Source: Ariolimax columbianus (Eukaryota > Mollusca > Gastropoda > Stylommatophora > Arionidae). From it: DNA of 64,000 nucleotides. The notes under the pieces were generated by a model that saw only the letters and a list, made by a program, of their open reading frames with translations, ran no database searches and was not told the DNA's origin. The position numbers and the translations under genes were made by a program. Shown one piece after another: positions 52,310 to 62,519 of the stretch (positions are counted from its first letter, which is position 1; each line of letters starts with the position of its first letter). Location: the NCBI GenBank assembly GCA_036924085.1, contig JAVGWX010000003.1, positions 115,416,764-115,480,763 on the forward strand, given 5' to 3'.

Positions 52310-52820
52310 TGTAGGGTCTCTTCTACTTCTTCTTCGATCAACTGATACCATGCTTTTAGCACGGTGAGATTCACGGATGAGAATGTGTGTTTCAGGTCTT
52401 CGTAGGTCCCCAACAGTTTTTCGAGCATGGTCGCTTCCCGGACCACTGTATCTCTTTGGTCTGCATGAGAGGGGCAGTTCTGCAGGATATGTTCTGGTGT
52501 TTACTCGAGTGTTCCACAATCGAATATGGTGGTGTCTCTAAGACCCATTCTGTAGAAGTGGGCCTTGAGTCTGCAATGTCCTTTTATGAGCCAGAAGTTC
52601 TTTGTCTGCCCATCACTGCCAAATTTGTTTATTCTGTCCTTTATTGGCTTATATTATTTGTGCTGGTCCTTCCAGTACGTCTTCGTGGATCGTTTGATGA
52701 GTGCCTTTGCTTCTTTATATATCAATGGATGGTGAGTCTTCGTGTTGTCATTTCCGGCTTTTGCGAGCCAATCTGCCTTCTCATTTCCAAGGATCACACA
52801 GTGAGCTGGAAACCAGGCCT
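52310..52820 (-). pseudogene. RNase H LINE 3' fragment (second family)
   Basis: The minus strand carries ILGNEKADWLAKAGNDNTKT (end of RNase H), a YKEAKALIKRSTKTYWKDQH block, then LIKGHCRLKAHFYRMGLRDT, FDCGTLE..PEHILQNCPSH and ADQRDT. It ends in a GAAGAAGTAGAAGAG-rich segment at about 52320. It shares family with 47262-47745. Two stops interrupt it. Confidence 0.8.
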
Positions 52821-52829
52821 AGCGTCCCA

Positions 52830-53990
52830 AAGGGGACATGGAAACCGAAGCATTAAATGTATTCTACCAATATTACATATTATTGCAAGATTACTGCTAC
52901 TTCTACAACTACTACTACTACTACTATAACTACGTCTACTGCTAATACTACTAATAATACTTGTTTACTACCACTATAGCTTCTAATGTGACAAAGCCAT
53001 GTCTATTACTTAAAATTATTAGGGGCAAAAGTTCAAATGATTCTTCGTTCGTGTACGAAGACTTCTCCAAAGGCGGGAGTATTGAATAATCCTGTAAAAA
53101 CGTCAGAACTAGTTGTTTTTAGACCTTATTGAAAAAATTAGCAGTTGGCAGTGTAGACTTAGTGGGCCAGTCGATAGTTAGTTTCTTTGATCTGAAAATA
53201 CGTCAAAAATGGGGTGTGCGGTTTGAGCCACGAGGCATTACAAGAAAAATTAAATTGTGTATCGATTTGCTGATCTCAAACATAAATTCCGGGTGGAGAG
53301 AAAGATAGGAGACCAATATGAATGAAATGTTCTACATATATATTTTACAAGAGGTACAGGAGCTCAGAAATCGAGAAGGAAAGCCAAAGGAAAGAGAGCC
53401 AAAATAGAAAAATGCCAGAGGAGCATAATTTTAACGTCCAGAAAATAAAATAGACTAAAGAATAAATGGAAATTGCAGAAATGGGCCAACGATAACTTTC
53501 CATTTGGATTGCTATGCTTTAAACAATTTTCCACTGAACTCGCATATAGAATTGAAGTAAGATGAAACTATTGGAAACCTTATTCCCAAACAAGGAGCAG
53601 TGAATTTGGGCAATCATGTACATGATTTAAATGAAGTGGTAGATCTAGAAAATTAAAACGGTAAACAGAAAAAGCTGACGTAGGTGAATGTCGAAGTGAT
53701 TTTGGAAAACGAAAGGAGTAATCAGAATTTAGGCCTTGGTATTGAATGTATAACAACCTAGTTTCCATCACAAAAGGAAATAAACAATTATGCTACAAAT
53801 GACCACATCAATCTGCCTAAAACATTCACAAAAGGCACGTGGCATTCCAGAACACACAGGGAGCATAGGCTGTCTAGAGAAACAATAATTATATCGTTTT
53901 TCGTTTCGACTAGTATGGCCCAAGACAGATAATAATCTCAAATCCATCACTTCTTTGCCTAAATATGCAACAATATCTGCAAAGACTGAA
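52830..53990. other. No gene recognised
   Basis: Contains a short (CTA)n patch near 52900-52925. No domain is seen in either strand, and the short minus-strand frames lack motifs. Confidence 0.35.
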
Positions 53991-53999
53991 ATTCTAATG

Positions 54000-55150
54000 G
54001 GACCTGACGGAAACATTCCTAAAGGATACTCGATCTAAAAATTCGGATATCCACTCAGGCACGTGTGTCTGATGCCAGGTAGCCAAATGGCCGACCCATC
54101 TGTTATCCGACATGCGCACCACATGGCCGGCCCATCTGTTATCCGACATGCGCACCACATGGCTAGCCCATCTGTTATCCGACATGCGCACCACATGGCG
54201 GACCCATCTGTTATCCGACATGCGCACCACATGGCCGACCCATCTGTTATCCGACATGCGCACCACATGGCCGACCCATCTGTTATCCGACATGCGCACC
54301 ACATGGCGGACCCATCTGTTATCCGACACGCGCACCACATGGCTGGCCCATCTGTATTTTCGTAACAGCGCGAGATCTATGGTGTCAGAAAAGGAAGTTC
54401 GACGTCTGACCACTCCGTTGCGGATCTCATCTCGAATGGAGATCTTCAATGTTCTTCGCTCCATTGCTCGTTGTTCAACGCGTAGTCTATCTGCATCAGC
54501 GTTCTGTAAGGTTCAACACCATGGCTAGAATAACCACAATGTTGAAAGTGTGAGCCCTAGCATTGACGTTTCGCATCTGTTGCAGTATGGCTTTAATACA
54601 ATTGAAGCTGACCCAGCTCGCTGTTATCCTTCGTGAGATCTCCCGATTTATTAAATGGGAATTCGTGATCCTTTGACCCAAGTAGATATACGAATGTACA
54701 TTTTTACTCCACAATCTACAAGGCGCATATCTCCTTTTTGGCAGTTGCGGTTGAATATCAACTGAGTTTACTTTGTATTGGTTTTTAGGCCTACTGCAAC
54801 GCTTGCTCTGCTGAGTTCATTTAGTCTTTTCTCTGCTTCTTTGGCTGAGGATGACAATGTCTTCAACGAACCTCAGATGAATGAGAATTTCCTCATCTAT
54901 GTGTATGTCCCTGTCCTAACAGTCCATGTGTTTAAAGACCTCCTCAAGGGCTGCTGTAAATAACTTTGGTGAGATTGTATCACCCTGTCGGACGTCACGT
55001 TGTATCTGTATGGTGATTGGTCTAGAATATAGTGATATCCTTTGTCTATCCGCTGTTTATCTCATCTCTGGTAAGCGTAATTTTCTGTAATTTCCTGATT
55101 TCTCAAGGCAATCACCACCGCAGTTGTTTCGATATAATCGAAAGGATCCC
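54000..55150 (-). pseudogene. RTE-like LINE with amplified HVVRMSDNR motif
   Basis: Minus-strand blocks in order are a KAFDTVD-like decayed start near 55130, GDTISPKLFTAALEEVFKHM (the RT PQGD.ISP.LF block), and HLRFVEDIVILSQRS. In the last of these the FADD box is changed to FVED, losing the first catalytic Asp. Then come SYIYLGQRITNSHLINREIS, AMERRTLKISIRDEIRN-like, and LLRKYRWASHVVR. Finally the HVVRMSDNRW unit is repeated about 8 times (54085-54365). RTE-type elements normally carry this block once. Several stops and the altered catalytic box show it is dead. Confidence 0.82.
54085..54365 (-). repeat. 36-bp minisatellite from LINE coding sequence
   Basis: About 8 units of 36 bp, GACCCATCTGTTATCCGACA plus TGCGCACCACATGGC on the plus strand. 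Each translates on the minus strand to HVVRMSDNRWVG or a close variant. Unit boundaries keep the LINE frame. Confidence 0.95.
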
Positions 55151-55154
55151 AAAA

Positions 55155-55355
55155 CTTGAAAAACGATTAAATGAACTCACTGACAATCTTACTTAGTTCA
55201 GCGAGAACTAGAAGGCACCGGTTGTCTGAGGCAGGAGTTGAAAAGCGTTAGAATCGTCAGTCAAAACTAAAACTGTGAAATGGTACATTGTTCCCGGGTC
55301 AGCTTCCGGTTGGGAGCCCGAGAGCTACACATCATCGATGTTGTTAACTTGGGGT
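55155..55355. other. No gene recognised
   Basis: Short unassigned stretch between the LINE and the 80-bp duplication. Confidence 0.4.
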
Positions 55356-55359
55356 AAAC

Positions 55360-55522
55360 GTGGGCTGATTGACATTTGACACAAAAAGGCCAGTGGCGGG
55401 TCTTTTTGTTAAGTGCCATATATATGTCCTTTTTGTAATGTGGGCTGCTTGACATTTTACACACAAAAAGGCCAGTGACGGCTCTTTTTGTTAAATGCCA
55501 TATCTATGTCCTTTTTGTAATG
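55360..55522 (+). repeat. 80-bp tandem duplication
   Basis: Two units starting at GTGGGCTG (about 55360 and 55439), each with TTGACATTT, CACAAAAAGGCCAGTG, TCTTTTTGTTAA and GTCCTTTTTGTAAT. They differ at about eight positions and by a 2-nt insertion. Confidence 0.9.
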
Positions 55523-55524
55523 AT

Positions 55525-55965
55525 AGTTATGTCTTCTAATGATCTGGTCTGCATTGAAATATGTTTAATTGAATGTTTAAATGGGAATTCTTTCTTCTTG
55601 TCTAAATTGCTGCATAAACAAAGATGTTTATATCAAATGCACTTTTTCTATCTGATCCATTTTATTTTTTACAAATATTTATCACGTATACAAATTTAAA
55701 ATGTATAAAAATCAAGAAATCGATCCATTACACTCCTCGCTCATCTTCCATATATAAAAGTATTGGTGTTTTCTCTTCAGGAAAAGCTACAGCTGACTTC
55801 TTGAAAGCAAGCCAGTATTCTACATTTGCAGAGGGTTAATTTAATTCAACGGCAATGGTTTTTATATGATGTTGTTGTTAGCCATATGCACAACTACTGT
55901 GATAGGAAGGTTACAATCTTCCTATTCTTTTAAACTCGGGTAACACTCATTGTATATATGTATAT
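55525..55965. other. AT-rich DNA, nothing recognised
   Basis: Short AT-rich frames without a recognisable motif. Confidence 0.4.
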
Positions 55966-55966
55966 A

Positions 55967-55969
<3 letters not shown>

Positions 55970-56012
<43 letters not shown>
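55970..56012 (+). repeat. (TA)n microsatellite
   Basis: About 40 bp of TA immediately before the Tc1-like left end. Confidence 0.93.
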
Positions 56013-56016
<4 letters not shown>

Positions 56017-56480
56017 TACTGAGCGCAAATAGTAACGAACCAACTTGTGTGTACGTGTTTATGTTTGATAGTTGTAATATAATTTAATACCGATGCATTC
56101 TTGGCCGTTACTGGAAGCCATATAATTGTCTTAATACAATCTGATGGTGAAATGACCGTTCATTGAACCAACATCCGATTTCATGAAATTAACGACTTTC
56201 CGGACAGTTTTTTTACAATTTACGTGCCGATCACAAAATTAACCTGAGAAGTGTCCACTAGTGATCTGTGCTAATTTTGCCATTAATTTCGTTCAGAAGT
56301 CAACTACTGGAAGGATGCCACACACGGCGCTAAATGAGAGGTTACGAGCTGTTGACATGCTGGAAGGAGGAATATCTGTTTCTGAGCTTAATTTTACAGT
56401 CCAACAGCACGCCTAAGCGCTCCAAACTGTTCACAGGTTCACAGTCTAGAGGAGATTTTCTAGAAAGGTTGGCTAATTTG
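56017..56480 (+). mobile_element. Tc1-like transposon, 5' part only
   Basis: After TA, the sequence CTGAGCGCAAATAGTAACGA has the look of a Tc1-like inverted repeat. About 290 bp later a frame reads LNERLRAVDMLEGGISVSEL then NFTVQQHA and TVHRF. The pattern R.RA..ML.GG.S......V....IQR.H.RF resembles the first helix-turn-helix of Tc1/mariner transposases. The catalytic DDE region and a right inverted repeat are not found, so this is a left-end fragment. The frame has stops. Confidence 0.5.
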
Positions 56481-56484
56481 TTGT

Positions 56485-57615
56485 AGCTAGATTATGCTCA
56501 ATTACTTTGTGAACAAAATGATTATGGAAATGAATACGTTAGAGGGATAGACAATGAGGTCAAGTAAATGAGAGTGTGACGAGAAGCTGCCGAAGAGGAA
56601 TATAGATAGAACGACAAGCATAGAGGTTTCATGTTGTCCGAATGATAGTTTGTCCATCACAAGTGATGAAGACCACTCTCTTTGTTCAGCCGTGTGGACA
56701 ACCGTGTTGTCCGAATAAACTATACATAAAGCTATAAACTATACATAAAGCTATAAGCTATACATAAAGCTATAACATATGTATAAATCTATAAACTATA
56801 CATAAAGCTATAAACGATATAAGTTTACACGTTTCTATTCAAACACTATGAAACTTTAACAATAGTATTCATCAAATATTCATAATAAAATATGATAATA
56901 AGTGTGAACCAATTAATTCTTGCTTCAGTGTTACAAGACATGTTCACATGTTCCGAATGACTTTATCTTTTTAATGTACTGTTTTAAAAAATCATGTTCT
57001 CCAACATCACAATGTAGAAAGGGTGACAATTAAATGAGTGAAAAAACACAAAACAGAAACCCACTACTAAGAGACAGTGAAATAGAGAACGGAAATGAGA
57101 GACAAAGACATGAAGACTGTGACATATAAAGACACATTCGAGTTATAAGAGGTGATAAAGTATGGTAGGGCACGGAAACAGTTACCCTATACTGTAAAAA
57201 CTATAGGCCACAGGAACGATCAAAGAAGACAATGACACCCAGTTTTTAAAAAACGGAGCGACAAATTCAAGTGACGAATAGTTTTAGAGTGTCTAATTAG
57301 CATATGAGTTATCAAAATGTTCCAGTCGACCCGCCAGTAAATAGGAACATGGCTTACTGTTAAGGAAGTAAATGTAGCAAAGAAAAAAACTGCTCTCCCT
57401 TTCCAACTTCATAAACAAGTTGTGGTTTTGTTTAAGGAAGAAGTCGTTAACACTTCTTCCCCGACAGCAGTGTCTGCTATGGGACTACCCTTTACATTTA
57501 TAGTTTGGCATCGACATAAAGAGAGACTGGGTGATACATAACGTATAGGCATCACATAATCATACAAGCAGACAAACAGGTAAAAGCAGAAAGTACCCGA
57601 GAGGTATTAGGATAT
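56485..57615. other. No gene; short tandem repeats at 56718-56818
   Basis: Contains about five 18-20-bp units of CTATACATAAAGCTATAAA between 56718 and 56818. Just upstream, TCACAAGTGATGAAGACCAC near 56656-56675 resembles 37630-37655. No coding signature. Confidence 0.55.
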
Positions 57616-57619
57616 ACAG

Positions 57620-57621
<2 letters not shown>

Positions 57622-57652
<31 letters not shown>
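57622..57652 (+). repeat. (TA)n microsatellite
   Basis: About 30 bp of TA at the left edge of the 40-bp tandem array. Confidence 0.93.
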
Positions 57653-57656
<4 letters not shown>

Positions 57657-57659
<3 letters not shown>

Positions 57660-57865
57660 TGTCAGAGTGGTCTAGAGATATACAATTATATATATGCATT
57701 GCCATCGTGTTCTATGGTTATACAGTTATAGATAGGCATTTCCAGAGTCGTCCAGGGATATACAGTTATAGATGGACATTGCAGAGTGGACTATGGATAT
57801 GCAGTTATATATAGACATTGCCAGAGTGGTCTTAGGTTACACAGTTATAGATATACATTGCCAGA
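57657..57865 (+). repeat. 40-bp tandem repeat, about 5 copies
   Basis: Units beginning CATTGCCAGAGTGGTC and containing GATATACAGTTATAGATA, at a period of 39-40 bp with moderate divergence. Confidence 0.85.
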
Positions 57866-57959
57866 GAGGATGAATAGAAAGACTGGTTGTGGAACACAAA
57901 TCTACAAAGACAGTCATAGGTAGCATTAGAAGCAGCGATAGCCTATCAGAGAGAAACGC

Positions 57960-58030
57960 ACACACACACATACACATAGTGAGCGAGAGAGAGAGAGAGA
58001 GGGAGAGAGAGAGAGGGAGAGAGAAAGAGA
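57960..58030 (+). repeat. (CA)n/(GA)n microsatellite
   Basis: A short CA tract followed by about 50 bp of GA-rich repeat. Confidence 0.93.
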
Positions 58031-58274
58031 ACGATAAAGACTGACTATGTAATTTTTTAATTACGAGGTTAAATATTTTATTAGACAAAACCGCCGTGTT
58101 TTGACACCTTTCACTGTCACAACAGTCAAGTTTGATTCCATGTAACAAACACACCAAAATCCGATGTTTGGCAAACAAGTGGACTTAGATCGGCTGAAAT
58201 TGAAGTACTCTGGAAACCTTTTTGGGGGTATTTGCAATCATTTATACATATTCGTCGCGAAGACAGCCATGAAA

Positions 58275-58648
58275 TACAATTCAAGGGACACAGTTCGAGG
58301 GATACAGCTCAGAGGACGCAGCTCAGGGGACAGAGCTCAGCTTAGGCGACGCAGCTCATGGGACACAGCTCAGAGGACAGAGCTCAGGGGACAGAGCTCA
58401 GCTCCAGGGGACGCAGCTCATGGGACACAGCTCAGAGGACACATCTCAGGGGACAGAGCTCAGCTCCAGGGGACGCAGTTTAGGGGGCACAGCTCAGGAG
58501 ACACAGCTCATGGGACACAGCTCAGAGGACACAGCTCAGGGGACACAGGTCAGGGGACACAGCTCAGAGGACACAGCTCAGGGGACACAGGTCAGGGGAC
58601 ACAGCTCAGGGGACACAACTCAGCTCAAGGATCGCAGCTCAGACGGCA
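58275..58648 (+). repeat. 15-bp minisatellite, left part
   Basis: About 24 variant units of GGGGACACAGCTCAG. Frames across it (part of a 323-codon frame at 58164-59135) are artefacts of the 5-codon period joined to LINE sequence. The same unit reappears at 62152-62222 beyond the LINE. Confidence 0.93.
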
Positions 58649-58679
58649 TAGAAATGCACCTCATAACAACAACAGATTC

Positions 58680-59135
58680 TCAATCAGAGGATACCAGACC
58701 TTCCGACTTGATAGAGAAGGTCCCAAAGGAGGGGTTCTGATACCGGCTCGTAACTGCATACCGAGTAGCGCGGTAGCTGTTAATCACACTGGACAAGCAG
58801 AAATTGTTGGAGTCGACATAATGACACAAGAAACGAAGATCCGCATCTTCAACCTGTATGGCCCACCCAACAAAGACCTGTTGCTCTCGAGTATGGAAAT
58901 CAAGGACTCCCGCTGCCTAGTGGTTGGAGACTTCAACAGCCACTCGGAGAGATGGGGATATTCGGACACAGACAACAGAGGTGATGAAGTGGAAGACTGG
59001 GAGATAGATACAAATCTCTATCTTATCAATAGGCCGGAGGATAGCCCTAGCTTCTATTCTAGAACATGGCATACCACCTCCACTCTAGACTTGGCCTTTT
59101 CCACGGGGGATATTCACCACAAAATAGACCGCTAG
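58680..59135 (+). pseudogene. RN-LINE endonuclease (5'-truncated)
   Basis: The frame reads FSIRGYQTFRLDREGPKGGV, EIVGVDIMTQETKIRIFNLY, CLVVGDFNSHSERWGYSDTD (catalytic GDFN), WEIDTNLYLINRPEDSP and STLDLAFSTGDI. The N-terminal part with the first catalytic residues is missing because the copy is 5'-truncated. The frame ends at a TAG at 59133, and the distal SDH box falls in degraded sequence around 59155. Confidence 0.85.
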
Positions 59136-59188
59136 GTGCTCAACCAATTGGCAGGTAGGGACCACTTCCAATTAGGTTAGAAACTGAT

Positions 59189-61041
59189 ATGGAAGTAGGC
59201 CCACAGGAAATAAAACCGCTTCCACGTTGGAACTATAAACGAGCCGACTGGGACAGATCTGCAATGCTGACAGATGGACTGTGTGAAACTATCAACACAC
59301 GAGATAACAATATGAAACCGATGATGGAAAGCCTAAGCAAAGCAATACTGCAAGCAGCCACCGAAACCATCCCAAGAGGGGCAAGGAAAAACTACAAGCC
59401 ATATTGGAATGATGAACCGTAGAAAGCGGAGGATGAAGTCTCAAATGCTAGGAACATGGCAGAAAGAGAGCAATCTATGGAGTCAAATATCGCCCTCAAG
59501 GCCATCACGACAAAATACAAAAGAACACTAAACCAAATAACAAGAGACAGCTGTAAAAACAAAACAGAAAGCCTCAATTTAGATAAAGAAGGGAACAAAC
59601 TATGGAATTTAGTCAGAGCTATGAATGACGAAACACCATCAAATAAACAAATTAGCATCCAGCAGGGCGACAACACGCTTACTGGAAAAAAAAGCAGCAA
59701 ACGCCTTTATAGAACATTATGAAAAAGCAAACCACATTGATGTCCCTACAGACAGGCATACAGATATTAGTGAAGAACAAAAGAGTCACGACAGCATCAA
59801 GATGGCACCAGAAGAGCACATGATGGCAAAACTAACAATGAAAGAAATGGATGAGGCCATGAGAACTTTAAAGAAAAAGAAATCGCCCGGAAAAGATGGG
59901 GTAACAAACGAAATGCTGATGGGGTTTGGCCAAACAGCAAAGAAGAAGTTACTATCAGTCCTGAACCAAAGCTGGAAAAGCGCAATTGTACCACAGGCAT
60001 GGAAAGATGCTGTACTTATACCAGTACCAAAGAAAGAAAAAGATAGAACAGATCCAAATGGATACAGGCCCATCAGTCTACTGAGCTGTGTAGGCAAACT
60101 GATGGAGCGTATGATAAACACAAGACTGATGTGGTACCTAGAAGAAAAACACATATTAATTCTACAGCAAGCAGGATTTAGACAACACAGATCCACTGAG
60201 GACCAGATCACTCTCATGGCACAGGAAATAGAAGATGCTTACCAAGACAAAAAGGATACAGTAGCGCGTTGGGTGGATCTAGAGAAGGCATTTGACAAGG
60301 TGTGGAAAGAGGGACTTGAAGTCAAGCTACGAAGAAATGAAGTATGTGGGAAAATGTACAGATGGATCAGCCACTACTTCAAAAACAGAAGTACAAGTGC
60401 AGATGAGCAAAAAGGTGACACTGGAGCAAGGAGTACCCCAAGGGAGGGGGGGGGGGTTACTGTCACCCACACTTTTCCTGGTGTATATAAACAACATCAC
60501 AGAGAATATACCAGGAAGAGTACACAGCTCCATGTTTGACGACGATCTGGCTATATGGACGTCTGAAAAAAATCTCATCGTAGCAAACAATCGGATGCAG
60601 CAGGCCCTAACAGCGTTGGAGGAGTGGGCGAACTCATGGCTAGTCAAAATAAACGAGGAAAAAACAACATGTACGATATTCTCGCTTTCAAATAAACCAC
60701 AGAACACCACAATAAGTCTTAACGGCAAATATCTGCGGCCAAACGACAACCCAAACTACTTTGATCGGCGCATGACATGGAAATGTCAGATCGAGAGAAA
60801 CCGAATGAGAGCCAGACAAAGAATGGCAATCATGAGGAAACTTGCTGGCACAAGCTGGAGAGCAGACGAAAGAATACTAAAGAAACTATACACTGGAAGA
60901 GTGAGACCAGTTCTCGAGTATGGCATTGGGGCATGGACAACAGCAGCAAATGCGAAATTTGATAAAATTAGCAAACTTCAAAAACAAGCCATGAGAGTTG
61001 TAACAGGAGGCATGAAGTCAACGCCAATTGTAGAATTTTAA
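59189..61041 (+). pseudogene. RN-LINE linker and reverse transcriptase
   Basis: After a linker in shifting frames (59189-59720), RT reads MRTLKKKKSPGKDGVTNEML, NGYRPISLLSCVGKLMERMI, LQQAGFRQHRSTEDQITLMA and ARWVDLEKAFDKVWKEGLEV (block A Asp). A +/-1 frame change at about 60390 shifts to the frame with EQGVPQGRGGGLLSPTLFLV, YINNITENIPG and MFDDDLAIWTSEKN, the catalytic DD box with A replaced by D. It continues to WKCQIERNRMRARQRMAIMR and VRPVLEYGIGAWTTAANAKF. A short G run (about 10 nt, around 60447) has altered the PQGG box. Confidence 0.88.
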
Positions 61042-61179
61042 AAGATTACAAATCTGCAATCCATGACCGACAGAAGAGACTGCAAAGCCCAACAGCAAGC
61101 TGAGAAACTCAGAAGACTGACAGACCATCCAATGCATCAGAGACTAAATACATTTGGAAATGGGAAACTTTGCAGAAAT

Positions 61180-62125
61180 AGCCAAAGCAAAGAAGAGCGA
61201 AGACCCTATGAACACCGTAACAACACCAAAGCCCATCCCTACTGTACGCAAACCCATATGGAAGTAGCATATCATTCCGGAGATGGTAGAAAATATACCA
61301 GGTATTGGAAACAAGAACAGCCAGACTGAAAAAGAAAGAAGAGACATTACCCTGAGGTACATAACGGTAAACTACCCAAGCATGGATTGGACCCATCCAT
61401 GCACCAACGGTTCTGTAACAAATACAACACAGAACGGAGGGGCAGGGGTATTCCTGAGCCTATCAAATGGTAGCAAAATAACACTGTCAGTGGCAACTGG
61501 AAATTCTCAAGCAATTTCAGAGCGGAGGCAGAGGCAGTGGGGGCTGCAGTAGAAGCAATGCTCACAGGCGAAAGCAATGATAGCCAGATAGTCATGTTTA
61601 CAGATGCCCTGGCCGTAGTTACAGCACTGAAAAGCCAGAGAAATTCTGTATTTAATGATTTAAGAGCAGTACTCTGTCAACTATGCCAGCAGTCCCCACC
61701 AAAAAGAGTAGGGGTACTGTGGGTTCCATCCCACTGTAGCATCCAAGGCAACGAGGAGGCAGGCAGACTGGTAAAAGAAGGTGCAAGACTACCACAGCCA
61801 GATTCTAGTGTGACCTACGAAGAGTCCAAAAGGGCCAGAAGAGAGCAGGTGGTGATCTTCAGACTCCACACAGGCCACTACAGACTGAGGTACCCCCTAT
61901 TCAATAAACTGAAGATAGGTGGCACTGACGAATGTACTTGTGGTACAGGGAAAATGACCGCTGAACATCTGCCGCAAAACTGCCCGATATATGAGGACCA
62001 GAGAAAGCACATGTGGCCATGACCAGTGGCAACACTAGACAAGCTCCATGGCAGTGCCGACAGCCTCAGGATGACCGCTGCTTTCTTCGAAAAAATACAG
62101 GTTGACATCTGACAGCGTACGAAGA
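61180..62125 (+). pseudogene. RN-LINE RNase H and Cys/His tail
   Basis: The RNase H region shows NGGAGVFLSLSNGSKI (start, with the first catalytic Asp region degraded), and then, in the next frame, a SNFRAEAEAVGAA block with the catalytic Glu. It continues with VMFTDALAVVTALKS with the catalytic Asp, and GVLWVPSHCSIQGNEEAGRL with the conserved His. The tail reads VVIFRLHTGHYRLRYPLFNK, GTDECTCGTGKMTAEHLPQN and CPIYEDQRKHMWP (CxC...H...C). A frameshift lies near 61500 and a TGA at about 62020 precedes the final TAAFFEKIQ block. Confidence 0.85.
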
Positions 62126-62151
62126 AGAGGAAGGAGAAGAAAGAAAACGGT

Positions 62152-62222
62152 ATAGTTCAGGGGACAGCGCTCAGGGACACAGCTGAAGGGACACATCTCA
62201 GCATAGGAGATACAGCTCAGGA
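62152..62222 (+). repeat. 15-bp minisatellite, right part
   Basis: About five degenerate units of the same CAGGGGACACAGCTCAG-type repeat as 58275-58648, directly after the RN-LINE 3' end. Confidence 0.85.
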
Positions 62223-62224
62223 AA

Positions 62225-62515
62225 TGCCGATGGTTAAGCAATAATTCATACCGGGTACTTGGAAATACTGTAGTGAAACGGGAGACCAATGGGGACGGCA
62301 AAATGCAAAAGGTTAAATGAAATTTAGGAAAAGAACAATAACAGACCAATTAAAACCTTTATCAAAGGCTGGATATAACAAAAACAACACACATAAAACC
62401 CCAGCCAACTAAGCAAAATTGAAAAGTCCAGCTAAGCAAAATGAAAAATCTTTGCTAATTAAGCAAAATCAGTAAGCCCTGCTGACTAAACAACATGGAA
62501 AAAGCCCAACTAATT
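62225..62515. other. No gene; short degenerate AAGCAAAAT repeats
   Basis: From 62395 to 62510 a motif like CTAAGCAAAATGAAAAA recurs four times at about 30-bp intervals. Otherwise nothing is recognised. Confidence 0.5.
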
Positions 62516-62519
62516 AATT

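Larger units (their letters stand above)
58649..62145 (+). mobile_element. RN-LINE, longest copy (EN-RT-RNase H)
   Basis: A 5'-truncated LINE of about 3.5 kb beginning inside the endonuclease domain and running through RT, RNase H and a Cys/His C-terminus to the 3' end (CAGCGTACGAAGAAGAGG). The combination of APE endonuclease, RT and RNase H fits the I/Ingi-like LINE groups. It interrupts a 15-bp minisatellite that resumes after it. Three further 3' fragments of the same family are at 25309-25552, 28112-28523 and 34750-35036. Confidence 0.9.

Noticed and set aside
54063..54528. Plus-strand repeat proteins of 100 and 138 codons
   Set aside because: Antisense or alternative frames of the LINE-derived 36-bp array. 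The minus frame carries the family motif.
58164..59135. A 323-codon frame that looks like one large repeat-plus-endonuclease protein
   Set aside because: It joins a non-coding 15-bp minisatellite to a 5'-truncated LINE endonuclease. The minisatellite resumes beyond the LINE, so the fusion is an insertion artefact.
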